Shown here in pieces: positions 14,018 through 24,294 of a stretch of 64,000 bases of DNA (position 1 is its first letter; each line of letters opens with the position of its first letter). The notes under the pieces are model-generated. The model was not told the DNA's origin and did not search any database. It was given only the letters and a program-made list of their open reading frames with translations. The position numbers were made by a program, and so were the translations under genes. Source of the stretch: Paragonimus westermani (Eukaryota > Platyhelminthes > Trematoda > Plagiorchiida > Troglotrematidae); contig QNGE01001688.1 in the NCBI GenBank assembly GCA_008508345.1, forward strand, positions 65,518-129,517, written 5' to 3'.

Positions 14018-14093
14018 GGCTCCGATAGGATGCGAACAAGCAACTAAAGTAGTGTGTTCAAACTAACCCAGCTGCAAGGTCAATCCCGGAGCC
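14018..14093 (-). repeat. tRNA-derived SINE head or tRNA pseudogene
   Basis: On the minus strand the 76 bases begin with GGCTCCG (14093-14087) and end with CGGAGCC (14024-14018), a perfect seven-pair acceptor stem at exact tRNA length. Inside is an A-box-like 'GCAGCTGGGTTAG' and a B-box-like 'TTGTTCGCATCC'. The T stem does not pair, so this is not a working tRNA. The layout suits the head of a Pol III-transcribed SINE or a decayed tRNA gene. Which tRNA it came from is not clear. Confidence 0.5.
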
Positions 14094-14099
14094 GTAAAA

Positions 14100-16250
14100 T
14101 TTCACATATAACGCATCTACCCACTTAGTTCACCATATCGTACGAGTTCCAACAATTGATATGGAGGATCGACTGAGGTGTCTGTGTCGTCTCTGAATTC
14201 TAGTGTGCGCTGATTGAGAAGACCTGCTGAAGTCGATGATCCCTTGGATCATTTGTTGGATTCCACATGTCACAGTGGGTTGGGGATGGGGTAACTGAGT
14301 TCACATGTGAAACACCCGAGCTCCTTCAGTGGCCGTTTATATCTTGTAGCAAAGTACTTGCTGCGTTTGGTCATGTGGTCAGTGGTTTGGATCCAACGGA
14401 AGCTCGCATGTTAGGCTCCTTATAGATTAAAAACACTACAATACTGCCTACACAAACTGTATCAAGGATTTTTCCTGAAGTCGAAGGTCTACAATGAACA
14501 GGAACCTGGAACTGTAAGCGCAAAATCTGAACGGGTTGTGGCTGGTACAAGTCAAAAACACTCCTCAAAATCTTACTCGTGATAATGACTATAATGTGAA
14601 AATATGTAGCTTATTCAAGGATGTTGGAAGTTTTATGCCTCCCCGTCTCGTCCTTACAAACAAGTTGCGAAGCGTCGACTACTTTAAACTTCCATTCGGT
14701 GACTTTGTAAAGAAGTAAACATTGGTGTCTCGATTTGCTCCTTGTAATGAGTTATGTTATTCAGCAAAATGATTTTAGAAGATAATCGGATTTCAGTAGT
14801 TAACCAAACTGGAACCTCTTGACTCATGCATAGTTATCAGCTACTACGACAAACCGACACCCATGTCAGAATCCACACATCACTGTTTTGACGACGGCGA
14901 GTCACAGCGACCGGAGCACACTGGGTCCATTGAGCTGAGCCAATCGACCACGCATATCAGTATTGACGAATACAAACAAGTTTGGGCAACGTGTACATTC
15001 AAAAGCCCTTTGCCACAGTAGGTTTTTGACACTAGACTGTCGAGCAGTCTCACCTGCGTCCTGGCGTACTGTACCAGTACAACAGGATTTGCTTTGGGCA
15101 CTTGGTAGTACGTAAAATGTGCCTTCTTGCAAGCGACACTCATCTTTGTTCACAGATAGTCGGAAATCAGCCGTGCCTGTCGGGCTCCAAGATGTTATCA
15201 ACGCCAAGAAACACACTAGCCAGTCTCAGTGAAAATACTGATTATTGTAAGGGGTTGTCCAGTATAAACGCAGTGACCTTAAAGGCTTTTAATACCGTGT
15301 GCGTTTCTTGGAGTCTATACCTTCACCACAAAAGTGGTCAACGTCAGAAAGGAATAATGTCTTTTCTTCTGAAGCGTTAACGATCCTATCAGCAAACAAG
15401 TTTCAGTGGACGGAACTTACGCTAAACCACGTAATGAGCCTCTTTTTTAGAATGCATATTGTTCAGTATTTTCAGTCAGAAAATGTTTTTATTCGCTTGA
15501 ACGCCAAGAAATTGGCGCAAAACTGTCTGATCAACGTACAAGAAGAATTTTCCAAGGTTTCATCTACTTTCATCATGTGCTGTAGTTTTCCATTGTTTAG
15601 AAAATAAACATGAATCTTTCTAAATAATTCCATCTATCATTTTTCTTCCTAGACATAAATAAGTGCCCACTCAAGTAGAATACCTCAATAAAAATGCGAT
15701 AGAGGTGGATATCAGAAATATACCATCTTTTCAGGGACCAGTGCTTTCGGTGGAGCAACCTTTTAAGATCCATTGTGATCCACGAAACGAAAGTTTTTAT
15801 CGAAAATACTGAAACTAAAATATTTCTGGAGTGAATGTCCCAGTGAATTTTAACTGTACACGATGAGGAACATAATGTCGTTTGGTGAACCTATTTTTAA
15901 CTACTCGAAATCATTATTAACTCTCTACTGGTACACTCACTTATGATTATCGATCGTTAACTGAGACAAATTCAATTCCGGTGACTCTTGTAGCCGTCGA
16001 AGCTCGTAAGAACATACGTATTTCTTATAGTTTACACCGGTTGGCCACCAAGTTGCATGCATCCTAGAAGACTAGAATTTTAAAAAATTCCAGACCAACT
16101 TCTTTTTAAACAGCATTCAAGGGATCGTTGATATCGTCCTTTAATCTCACAAAATATTAGATCTATTCTAGAGTAACTTTACCACGCCGATTTTCTTTCC
16201 ATGCTGCTGATGTGTCCTGTAACAAATTGTTGTTTCATCCACTCATGACC
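14100..16250. other. Stretch with no recognisable gene
   Basis: Several overlapping open frames of 87-104 codons lie at 14880-15607 on both strands. None shows a motif or a family resemblance, and their lengths are unremarkable. Nothing else was recognised. Confidence 0.55.
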
Positions 16251-16257
16251 CAGTCAT

Positions 16258-16830
16258 ATGTCTGGGACCACCTGCAGTTATATTGTAGCGAGAAGGCGTC
16301 CAACAAAGCACAATCTTTATTGTCCAAATCGCCAGTCACATGCAACGCGCGCTCTCTCGTTTATGAGTCATAATTCCAACCCGCAGCACCCCCCGGATTC
16401 CGTTCACACGTCGTGTGCACTTCTAACCGGTTTACGTGTGTGATCGGTGCCTTCTATCGGAGGGTTTTCCGCTTGCCATTCCTCGTCTGTTTGTCCGATT
16501 CCGTTGCGCGATGGCTCGTCCGGCTGCTCGTGCTGTCCGCCATCCACCCAATGTTGGCCTTGCCCGTACTCCAACATCGTGTCGAGATGTTCCTCTAAAT
16601 GTTGGAAGAACCACGCCTCCGATCTGGCCGTCTGTCGTATTTCGCCTGCCCTGCCTCGCCCGTTGGTCCGATCCAGTCGAGCAATTACTCATCCGGTCGC
16701 GCACGTTGTCCTTGATCCGATCGCGGCAGGTTTTCGAACGTACCTCCCCCCGGGTTGAGGTATTCGGCCGAGCGTTCGAAAACTCGCACCTCCGGCCTGA
16801 CAATCCACCACAATAATGTCCAAACAGTCA
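16258..16830. other. GC- and CpG-rich island of unknown nature
   Basis: The block stands out by eye from its AT-rich surroundings, with many CpG steps (for example around 16340, 16500-16560 and 16680-16790). Because stops are rare in such DNA, long frames open on both strands: 16436-16816 (+, 126 codons), 16447-16758 (+, 103 codons) and 16432-16803 (-, 123 codons). The products are Arg/Pro-rich and match nothing I know, so they may be by-products of composition. A perfect 11-base inverted repeat (16730-16740 with 16773-16783) could form a hairpin with a 32-base loop. It could be a promoter-type CpG island, part of an LTR, or an insertion. Confidence 0.5.
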
Positions 16831-17424
16831 CCCCCTCTCACACAAACACAGTCAAGTGATCAGATGGGCCAACTCAGGTAGTTGCTACTGTGGAGCAACC
16901 GGAACATCCTTAAAAGCATTTTCATCTTAAAATCTCCGGTCATTCTGGTCAAGTGATATTTAAGTTGAACGGCATCTGTAGGTTAATCAGACGACGGCAT
17001 GACAACAGAACAGTTACTGCTACCATGCACAGATTGAACTACGACTTTTGTCGTATGAAGTTTCTTGTCACCACTGAACGACTCACACGTGAGTCACCAC
17101 ACACCCTCTGGCATCAGAAATTATGAATTAAAATCCCGATTTATATTTTTGTCGCCCAAATTCCAGCCGGTTTTAGAAGTGATGCTTTATTCGGCGACCT
17201 CGAAGAGACCGTGCTATTTTAAATTGAAGTCCTGTTCCAGTTTCGTTGACGGTTGTTGGTTAGATAAAAGAACCGGTACCTACCAAGGTGTAGGTAAACC
17301 ACGGTTATTGAGATTTCCTAATACAAAAAGACGAGAACAACGAGTAGTATTAGTTGGAATGTACTTTAGACCGACTAATTATCCATAATTCGGTTCATAT
17401 AAAATTAACATTACAAGTGCTTTC
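16831..17424. other. Stretch with no recognisable gene
   Basis: A 107-codon frame (17065-17388, +) has no recognisable domain. Nothing else was seen. Confidence 0.5.
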
Positions 17425-17605
17425 TATCAGCTGTCGTATTCCCATAGACAATTCACTCAGTCGCTTTCGACAAGAAACACTAGACACGGGTTTTGGTGCC
17501 GTTAGAGCTCGTCAATAATGCCAGTTCTTGCCGCGGCCAAGATTAGTGTTGTAGTCACGCTTTCAAGAGGCGTGTTGACTATTGTGTCATTAACGTCCCA
17601 GTGCG
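17425..17605 (-). repeat. tRNA-derived SINE, copy A
   Basis: Read on the minus strand, a Pol III head ('TGACACAATAGTCAACACG', an A-box-like run) is followed by a decayed B box, then 'GGCCGCGGCAAG', 'GACGAGCTCTAA' and a body with 'TAGTGTTTC..CGAAAG'. The same order of blocks occurs at 45032-45272 and 63750-63985, which makes this a dispersed family. This copy is the most diverged and its outer ends are hard to place. Confidence 0.6.
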
Positions 17606-17609
17606 TGAT

Positions 17610-20600
17610 ACCCAGAAAGTCCGGTCCTCTCGACAGCAAACCTAATGCTTTCACTATAGCTTTCCAGTTTACTGGTGTCGTTTCATCCCTGACACGAAAG
17701 TTTCTTCGGACTTGATTTGGTCTGAAGAAGTTGCCAAGTGATTAGACGACATACTATGAACGTCATTGTCAATAGTACTAAAATCCGGCTTAACGACTTT
17801 CGACGGGAATTAACTCGCTGATGCGTGGCTACATTGTCATTCTCTCATACAGCTCGAACAAATTTAAGTGTTGCGAGTGGATAACTGCAGTGAGAGAATA
17901 AAGAACTTTAAATTACAGACGGGAGGTAACTAAAACTCAGTGAAACTGAAATGAAAAAAGAGGAGATCGTAAACCTATGACTATACAAGAAAGGTTGATA
18001 GCTTATTTGGAAAAAATGCTGAGGATGAGAATTTTGAAACTAGGGGATTGAGTTATTGACTTGAAATGACCCATTCATACATTGGGTTATTAATAATAAC
18101 CTGTGTGCAAGAACTATTAAATTATCGGACAATTTGAAACCGCCAAAATTTCCGAAACATCATATTAACCCGACGGAAATAGGAAGGTACACCTATTATT
18201 TGCAATCTCGGAAAAAACTGCAGCTTCCGCCAACAGCAGCCTTAAAATGGGCAGAATAAGAGGACTTTCCTTTTAATCAATTAAGGCACACAGAATATCT
18301 TATAAGCATTTTACGGGGATTGTTATTCAGCTGGATTTTTGGTTGCTTTAATTGGTCGGTAAGTTAGGCATTTGTAATCTTATCCTCAATATTCTCACAA
18401 ATTATTGAACGAATTTGACTAAGTACATTTAAAACGGTGATCGGGAGGGTTAACATTTTTGGATCAATGGATAAGGCACATTTTTAATTGGCAGCTGCAA
18501 CCGTGTGAAATTTACTGGGCGAAAAATACGACACACTGGTAAACCTGGTTTTTTGTTTAACTGCATTTGCTTTGATAAGGATTAAAGTTAATGGACTGTC
18601 AAACAAAATTATGTTGAACAGCAAGTCGTCTCAATGCCTCAAAAAGCACCTACTGCTGTCTGGTAAGACTGTAGGCCAGTAACATTTAGTCGTGTGTATG
18701 TTAAAGAGTGTTAATCTAGTCAGAGATGAAATCAAGACTACGGCCTCATGATCCTACCGTAAACGGTGGCTCGCTCAACCGCACGTGCATGCACAGCAGG
18801 TCACAACTGTATTTAAAAGCACAGAGTAAAGTTATATTAATGGCTTTAGAAATGTGTGTCAGATATATTGAATTTGATAGAGATATGACATGCAACAAAG
18901 CTGACTGAAACTATAGTTTTGGATGAAAGTAGAATGTGGGCACAAGCACTTAAGAACAAGGTAAACAAAATCCAAGACAGACTGACTTGCTGTCACCACA
19001 AATAGAGATGGCTCACTGGTCCAAAGTTTTCCAGGCAAACATACTGCATCGAGGCACAGAGTAGCACTACAACTGTATGAGATGAGTTCCTACTGGAAGT
19101 CACTTTGTGATCGCCATGCCGAGACAGATACGGACAGAGTGCTTTGGCTTGAACATGCTGTAGCATTGGGAGATTGTTTTCCGTAGTCCAGGTAGCTCAC
19201 CTGTTTCCTTCAGTGAACGCGATTATCATGATTACAGTTAGGATTTGATGACATAAAATGGTCTGTGGGCTAAACAAAGGTCACCTCTAACCGCCCACAC
19301 AGCACAATCTCTCAGTTTTGAAACAGAGTCAGTGAGCCGTAAACTGAGCAAAGCCTAAAGTGTGCTTAATACACCAACTCAAAACCCTCTGAATGCGTTG
19401 AATAGCGTTCAAGATTTGCGGTTGACGAGTACCACGTTTTTCACTTTTGATGAAATATCCACGGATATTCAAATGAAGATGTTGGTATGCTAATCAGTTA
19501 AGTATCAAATGAGAGCTCTGTAGCTGAAATGTCCCAAATGATCGGTTTTCCACGGAAAACTTCATGTTAGTTCACTTCATGTATGGATGACTTGTCTGCA
19601 AGATCAGGAGAAATAAAATAGGGGTAAACAACTGATAATTGCCCCGCTCGGAGTCTCTGGATGCTGGCAACGTTTGCCGTGCGGAACTGGAAATTACTGC
19701 GTTTCCCCAAACCTGCAACTTTTGTCTAAGTCTTAAGATGTGTCGACCAGATTCGTTTTTCTTGGTTGTAGCTCTATACCATAGGCTAATTCACCGGTAT
19801 TGCCCGATCATTCAATCCCATGTACTGAACTGATGAACACAACGTGTTGAAGAGAGACCATGGTACGGAGAGCGTTCGACATTCGAATCCGGCCTAGGTG
19901 TTTGTCCAAAATGTGTCTTGAACAAGTACTTGCCAAATCATTAACACAAAAGTGTGTGTCCATTTTCGAAATTCCCCGTCGATTAACAAAAGCGCGCTCG
20001 CGTCCATTACTGTGTTGAAAATGATCTTTTCTAGTGATAGTGTAAACGCATTTAACTTACTACTCTGCATATGTACCCAAAAGTAACAACTTTCCGTTAC
20101 TCGAACTTGAGTCAAGTTTTCCAGTTGTAAGTGCACAATTGCATGCAGATATGCTTACCTTCACGTACACGGAAAAGACTGCCAGGTCTAATAACTATTG
20201 ACCTACCACCGTTTTCCAAAACTTATGGAATATGGCACGGTGGTTCCTGTAGCGCCTTCCACGGAGGGTAAGAATTTTCCTTCGTCAGAGGTGTTTTCTT
20301 CTTGTTATGCCATACTGTTAGGAGGAAACTGTTATTTTTACGGAACTCTCAGGATAGATATTGGTAAATAACACACGGATATTACCTGAGCTGGTCGTCT
20401 TTTCTTAAGGCGCCGTAGACCCTCTGGGAAAATGCACACAAGCAATTACTCACGACTCACAGTCTGTTGGGGTGAGTACTCGATCAGAACACTCCGTTGA
20501 GCAATCAACTACCAAGATGCTAACACGGCTGAGCAGAAGTTAATCGGTGTTAACTTGCCCAGTAAGTTTCTGCTACACAGAGAGGTATGTACTGAGTAAA

Positions 20601-21565
20601 TTAGGATTTTGTCAGACTGTGCTGGTTCTATCGAGGGCATAACAACAATGATTAGGACAGGGTATTCACAAGTGGCAGAACAACAAATTGACTACCGTCT
20701 CATCTGAGTTCAGAACCAAGCTAGGAAGAGAGTTCTGTTCGATGCTAGCTCTCTGCGGAACCAAAACCAAGGCTGAGCTCTTACCAGCATATAATGTAAT
20801 GTAAGAGGGCTGTAAGTGAATACTCATATCTTTCGGACAACCCAATCAATGGTTTGCTTGATCCCACTTAGCAGTAGCGTTTACCTTCAGTACCTAATGG
20901 CTGAACGATTTCAGGCTGTACACAAAGGGAAGCGTAACAGCATCTTGCGATCCTATCGGCAACAAAATCGTAGTCTTGGGCCACAAGCCGCGGTTTATTC
21001 CCGGATCGTACTCACAAATGGTCAGTTCGATTCTCCTGCGTGCGTGGTGTTCATGAGACCCAGCTAAACCTGTTTGATTTTTGGCTAATGGCTCTATCTT
21101 AATTCCACTACCTCAGTGAGATATTCCACTGATTGCCAGAATACTTAAACTGCCCAACTGGTTCAACCTTCACACCCACCCTTTTCTTAGTGTTTACTAT
21201 GATTGTCACAGGGTGTCAGCTTTTTGTCACTGATCCATCGAACGCAAGGGCCTAGAATGGATGAAAAGTTCGTACATCCGATATTTCTTACAGATGATCC
21301 GTTCCACTGTCTCTACACTTGCCTATGCGTCAGCCTAATAGCTCTGACGTTTCACACTGCTACCTGGTCTCTTATCTTGAGCGGCCACAACTTTTGTGTC
21401 TCAAGCCTGACGTTGTATCATCTCTCTATCAAGGGACTGTGTTACTGTAGTCCGTTCGAATCTCTTGTGATTCAAGTTTTCTTACCGTTCTTCTTCGGCG
21501 CTGCGTTTGCATGACCTCGAAATCGATCACTAACGTGTTGTCCATAGGACCACGCCTCATTGTCA
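17610..21565. other. AT-rich stretch with no recognisable gene
   Basis: No protein gene was recognised. A B-box-like GTTCGATTCTCC lies at 21025-21036 with tRNA-like sequence for about 50 bases upstream, a possible decayed SINE head. The 13-mer CGAATCCGGCCTA at 19884-19896 recurs at 42149-42161 and resembles a tRNA T-arm. The 103-codon frame at 21203-21514 has no motif. Confidence 0.55.
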
Positions 21566-21569
21566 AGTG

Positions 21570-22200
21570 GGAACAGCACGTGAACACAAAAGGAATGCGT
21601 TTGTTTTCAACTGACGTCACGTCTCTCTTCACAAATATCCCACTAAGTGAAACAACTTAGTTTTTTGCACCGTACATAGAGAGTAATGACATGAACATGG
21701 GGATACCAGTAGATGAGCTAAAGCGGCTTTTGTATCACTGCACTCGGGTAAGTTATATTGCCAAAAGAATGGAATAGCAACGGGATAACCAATAGACCCT
21801 TTGTTAGCCGATATTTTCATGACAAAACTTTTAATGGCATCAGGTCAAAAAAGTCACCGGTTTTTTTATAAACGTTATGTAGACGATATTGTTTCATGGT
21901 AGACGAATCTAAATGCCTCGATGAAACGCTGGTGCACTTCGGTTATGCACCTAAATATATCCGCTTCACTCTGGAACACCAATCAGCAGTAGGTATGGCG
22001 TTCTTAGACGTATTTATGTCACGTCGTGAGGATGGCACAACACAACGCAAAGTATATCGTAAAGCAACCTGGACAGGACCGTATACCACTTTTAATAGCT
22101 TTGCACCTTTAAGAAAAAGACCAACCTAGACCGATGTTTACTAGATGTAGCTGTGAAAATCTGCTCAGATGACACCACAGAAGAATAACGGTTTATAGTT
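21570..22200 (+). pseudogene. PLE reverse transcriptase (frameshifted)
   Basis: Reverse-transcriptase motifs appear in order. The first catalytic block 'STDVTSLFTNIPLSETT' lies at about 21608-21658. 'PLLADIFM' (substrate-pocket block) is at about 21797-21825. The polymerase motif 'YKRYVDDI' is at about 21867-21890, with both aspartates kept. After a stop just downstream, the reading continues in another frame at 21896-22129 with 'IRFTLEHQ', 'MAFLDVFMSRREDGT', 'KVYRKATWTGPYT' and 'FNSFAPL', the typical PLE segment after the catalytic core. At about 22140-22240 'KICSDDTTEE' and 'NGYPKEFV' follow. At least two frame changes and several stops break it, so no functional protein can be made. Confidence 0.88.
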
Positions 22201-22379
22201 GACACACTCCCTGGAAATGGCTATCCAAAAGAGTTTGTTTGTAAGCACACGATAATTCACACAAAAGTAGGTATACCGCAAATTGCACGCTAAAACCTGT
22301 CCACATTATATTTCCATTCAAATGCCATATCAAAGCTGATAATATAACCAGAATACTTAACGTAGCACTTAACAAAACT

Positions 22380-22740
22380 TAATTCGCGGCTCAATTACGT
22401 GTGGGCTGCGCTTTTTTGTGTTCACCGTTTCGTTTGTTTCTGTGAAACATGACACAGGCTGCGCAACAGCGATTAACTGATCACATGCGTGAGCGACATC
22501 CGGCGTGGCTAGCTGGAAGACTGATAAGGGCTTGCTCACCGGCAGTCGCTGCGCCCTTGGCCGAATCAAATCATCTGATCAACCCGACCGATTTGTTCAA
22601 GCTGATCTATCGAGTCTAAGGAGCGAAGTGGGTCAAAGGTCGTTTACTAGCCATTGCAGAAGCCATCGCAGTCCGCTTACGCTCACCGCCCTAATGCTCA
22701 AAAACCTGTGATCAGACCACTAAACCTCCCGTAGCCCTGT
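22380..22740 (+). pseudogene. PLE GIY-YIG endonuclease remnant
   Basis: The remnant follows the RT part in the order expected for a PLE. Segments visible in different frames are 'LTDHMRERHPAWL' (about 22470-22510), a serine/alanine-rich helix, 'NPTDLFKLIYRV' (about 22580-22618), then 'LLAIAEAIAVRLRSPP' (22649-22696) and a 'CDQT' tail near 22715. The arrangement parallels the copies at 1-270 and 47370-47840. The catalytic GIY strand is not clear. Frameshifts make it a pseudogene. Confidence 0.75.
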
Positions 22741-22744
22741 ATCG

Positions 22745-23420
22745 ATCGGTCTGGTGCTGAAAATCCAGGAGTGTACTCCTTTCTAATATTGAGAAATGTA
22801 CATCAGTCTGCCCACTGGCAAGAATCCAGGTTTGAACATCCGCCTTTGCTATGCTGTTTTATCTGTTCCAAAATGCCTATCTTTGAAGCGATCAGGAGCG
22901 TAGGTGTAGATGCGATATTCCATAAGTCCACTTACTTATAGAGGCAACTGGTCATGCATATATCCGAACGACCGGAGCAGCTATTAGTGTCCCTCAAACC
23001 ACTGTGGATCTCCCTTCACCAACTTTTAAACAAGTCATGTGAGATACTCAGTGTTATTCGGTAAGGTGAATGAATCTCTGGTGGTTACTCATAGGATTTA
23101 TCTTCATTTGATACTTATCCTTTATTAAGACAAAGACCTTCCAATTGGGAACAGCGTGTGCATTTGCCAACACCTGCTTCTGTTTCCAGACATCATGAAA
23201 GAAGATAGGGATAAAAAGCAAATTTCTCACTGAACTATGAAAAGCCAGGCAGATCATTCATTATACAATACACCAACAAAGCCGAAGAAAAGAATGGATA
23301 GAAGACCATAGACACTCAAGTTTCTGAAAATAGGAGCGGATTAACTTTCAACGACCAGGATGTTGGCCCATGCAGTCATTAACAGAAGTAGAATGGATAC
23401 ACTGATATGACATACCTGAG
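22745..23420. other. Stretch with no recognisable gene
   Basis: I see no motif, tRNA or repeat here. It separates the broken PLE (+) from the LINE fragment (-). Confidence 0.5.
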
Positions 23421-23421
23421 C

Positions 23422-24285
23422 TTAACTTACTCGTCGCCTCTTCGCCGACGGTGTACTATGAATACGTTGGTGACCTACTAACCCCAAACGGCCAGCGCAT
23501 TTGCGGCCGCACACATCGCAACGCCATATAGTCATGTCACCGCGACCTATGGCACCGATGGTTCCTTTGCATACCGCATGCTTCCGCTGGCGACCGCGCA
23601 ATAATTGCTCGTTGAACCTTCGGACGCCCGCCCGAACCGTATTTCTCCAGGCCGTCCGGTTCAACGCCAAATCTTCCCAACAACTAAAATCAATGTTACA
23701 ACGTGGAAGACTTACCTGCACAACATCGTGGTACCTCCGCTTCTGACCACTGGAATTTCGCTTACCTGACTTCACTTGTTCGTACAGTAACTGCTTCAGG
23801 ATACGGTCATTGCCCATCCGACGGACGTGACCCAACCAATGGAGCTGATTGAACATCAGCATGGCCTCCATCCCGTCCATGCCCGCTCGCCGAAGTACCT
23901 CAGTGTTCGGAATCATGTCCGACCACCGAATACCCAAAATGCGCCTCAGACAGTAAACATGGAAGCGGCTCAAATAGCTCACGTTCCGCTGATACAATGT
24001 CCACGTCTCACTGCCATACAGCAGGATAGACAGCACCATTGAGCGGTAGACACACAGCATGGTGACCATCTTCAAGCTGTGATTCTTCCAGACACGTCTT
24101 TCAAGACGTCCAAAAGCAATAATAGCCTTCACCACACGCGCTCTCAGCTCGCGGTCCACGGACATATCTGTTGACAAGCTGCTACCCAAGTAGCAGAAAT
24201 CCCCGCAGCCATAAACACTGCTCCCCGGCCGGGAATCGAACCCGGGCCTTCCACGTGACAGGCGGAGATACTCAACACTATACAA
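23422..24285 (-). CDS. LINE polyprotein C-terminal part with C2H2 zinc finger (5'-truncated)
   Basis: The 287-codon frame is uninterrupted, the longest in the window. From about residue 29 it matches the region after the reverse-transcriptase core of zinc-finger non-LTR retrotransposons. It shows 'YLGSSLS', 'AFGRLERRVW', 'SILLYGSETWTLY', 'FHVYCLRRILGIRW', 'HWLGHVRRM', 'KRRYHDVV' and 'CNIDFSCWEDLALNRTAW'. A single C2H2 finger ends it (C256, C259, H272, H276), followed by a basic tail 'AKRRRVS'. The catalytic RT and endonuclease domains are absent. The first 22 codons are a reading of the adjoining tRNA-Asp and do not belong to the LINE. The apparent start codon is TTG; the first in-frame ATG lies at about residue 41. 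So this is a 5'-truncated insertion without a proper start, but strikingly free of stops, suggesting it is young or under constraint. Confidence 0.88.
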   Translation of the reverse strand: MYSVEYLRLSRGRPGFDSRPGSSVYGCGDFCYLGSSLSTDMSVDRELRARVVKAIIAFGRLERRVWKNHSLKMVTMLCVYRSMVLSILLYGSETWTLYQRNVSYLSRFHVYCLRRILGIRWSDMIPNTEVLRRAGMDGMEAMLMFNQLHWLGHVRRMGNDRILKQLLYEQVKSGKRNSSGQKRRYHDVVQVSLPRCNIDFSCWEDLALNRTAWRNTVRAGVRRFNEQLLRGRQRKHAVCKGTIGAIGRGDMTIWRCDVCGRKCAGRLGLVGHQRIHSTPSAKRRRVS

Positions 24286-24292
24286 CCGAGAA
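24221..24292 (-). tRNA. tRNA-Asp (anticodon GTC), possibly a tRNA-derived chimera
   Basis: Seventy-two bases fold as a tRNA. The acceptor stem is 24292-24286 with 24228-24222 (five Watson-Crick and two wobble pairs) and G24221 is the discriminator. The anticodon arm is 'CTGTCAC' with GTC. The T arm is perfect (CCGGG/CCCGG) and the B box is GGTTCGATTCC. No CCA is encoded, so it is not a copy of a mature tRNA. Oddities are one change in the conserved G18-G19 of the D loop and no run of four Ts within about 60 bases downstream. Instead the LINE fragment begins about 15-20 bases after the tRNA 3' end. It may be a working gene that a LINE landed beside, or a chimera. Confidence 0.78.
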
Positions 24293-24294
24293 AA

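Larger units (their letters stand above)
21570..22740 (+). mobile_element. Penelope-like element, broken copy 2
   Basis: One strand carries, in family order, reverse-transcriptase motifs (21600-22200) and a GIY-YIG endonuclease (about 22380-22740), spread over all three frames with several stops. The 5' part of the element (upstream of the 'SLFTNIPL' motif) is not recognisable. No hammerhead or 3' repeat of the kind seen at 360 follows the coding end, so the terminal region is lost or belongs to another subfamily. Confidence 0.88.

Noticed and set aside
15945..16045. Possible further SINE copy.
   Set aside because: Only a few short words resemble the family; no A or B box.
16432..16816. Long frames on both strands in the GC-rich island taken as a gene.
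   Set aside because: Arg/Pro-rich products in several frames are what GC-rich DNA gives automatically; kept only as a compositional feature.
19826..19850. Hammerhead-like string: CTGATGA followed by an AACAC/GTGTT hairpin and GAA.
   Set aside because: The base after GAA is G where the stem III A is needed, no stem III or cleavage triplet follows, and stem II would use the unpaired core A. Probably chance.
24222..24285. First 22 codons of the LINE frame as a genuine N-terminus.
   Set aside because: They are the translation of the tRNA-Asp sequence and begin with TTG; they do not belong to the LINE family.
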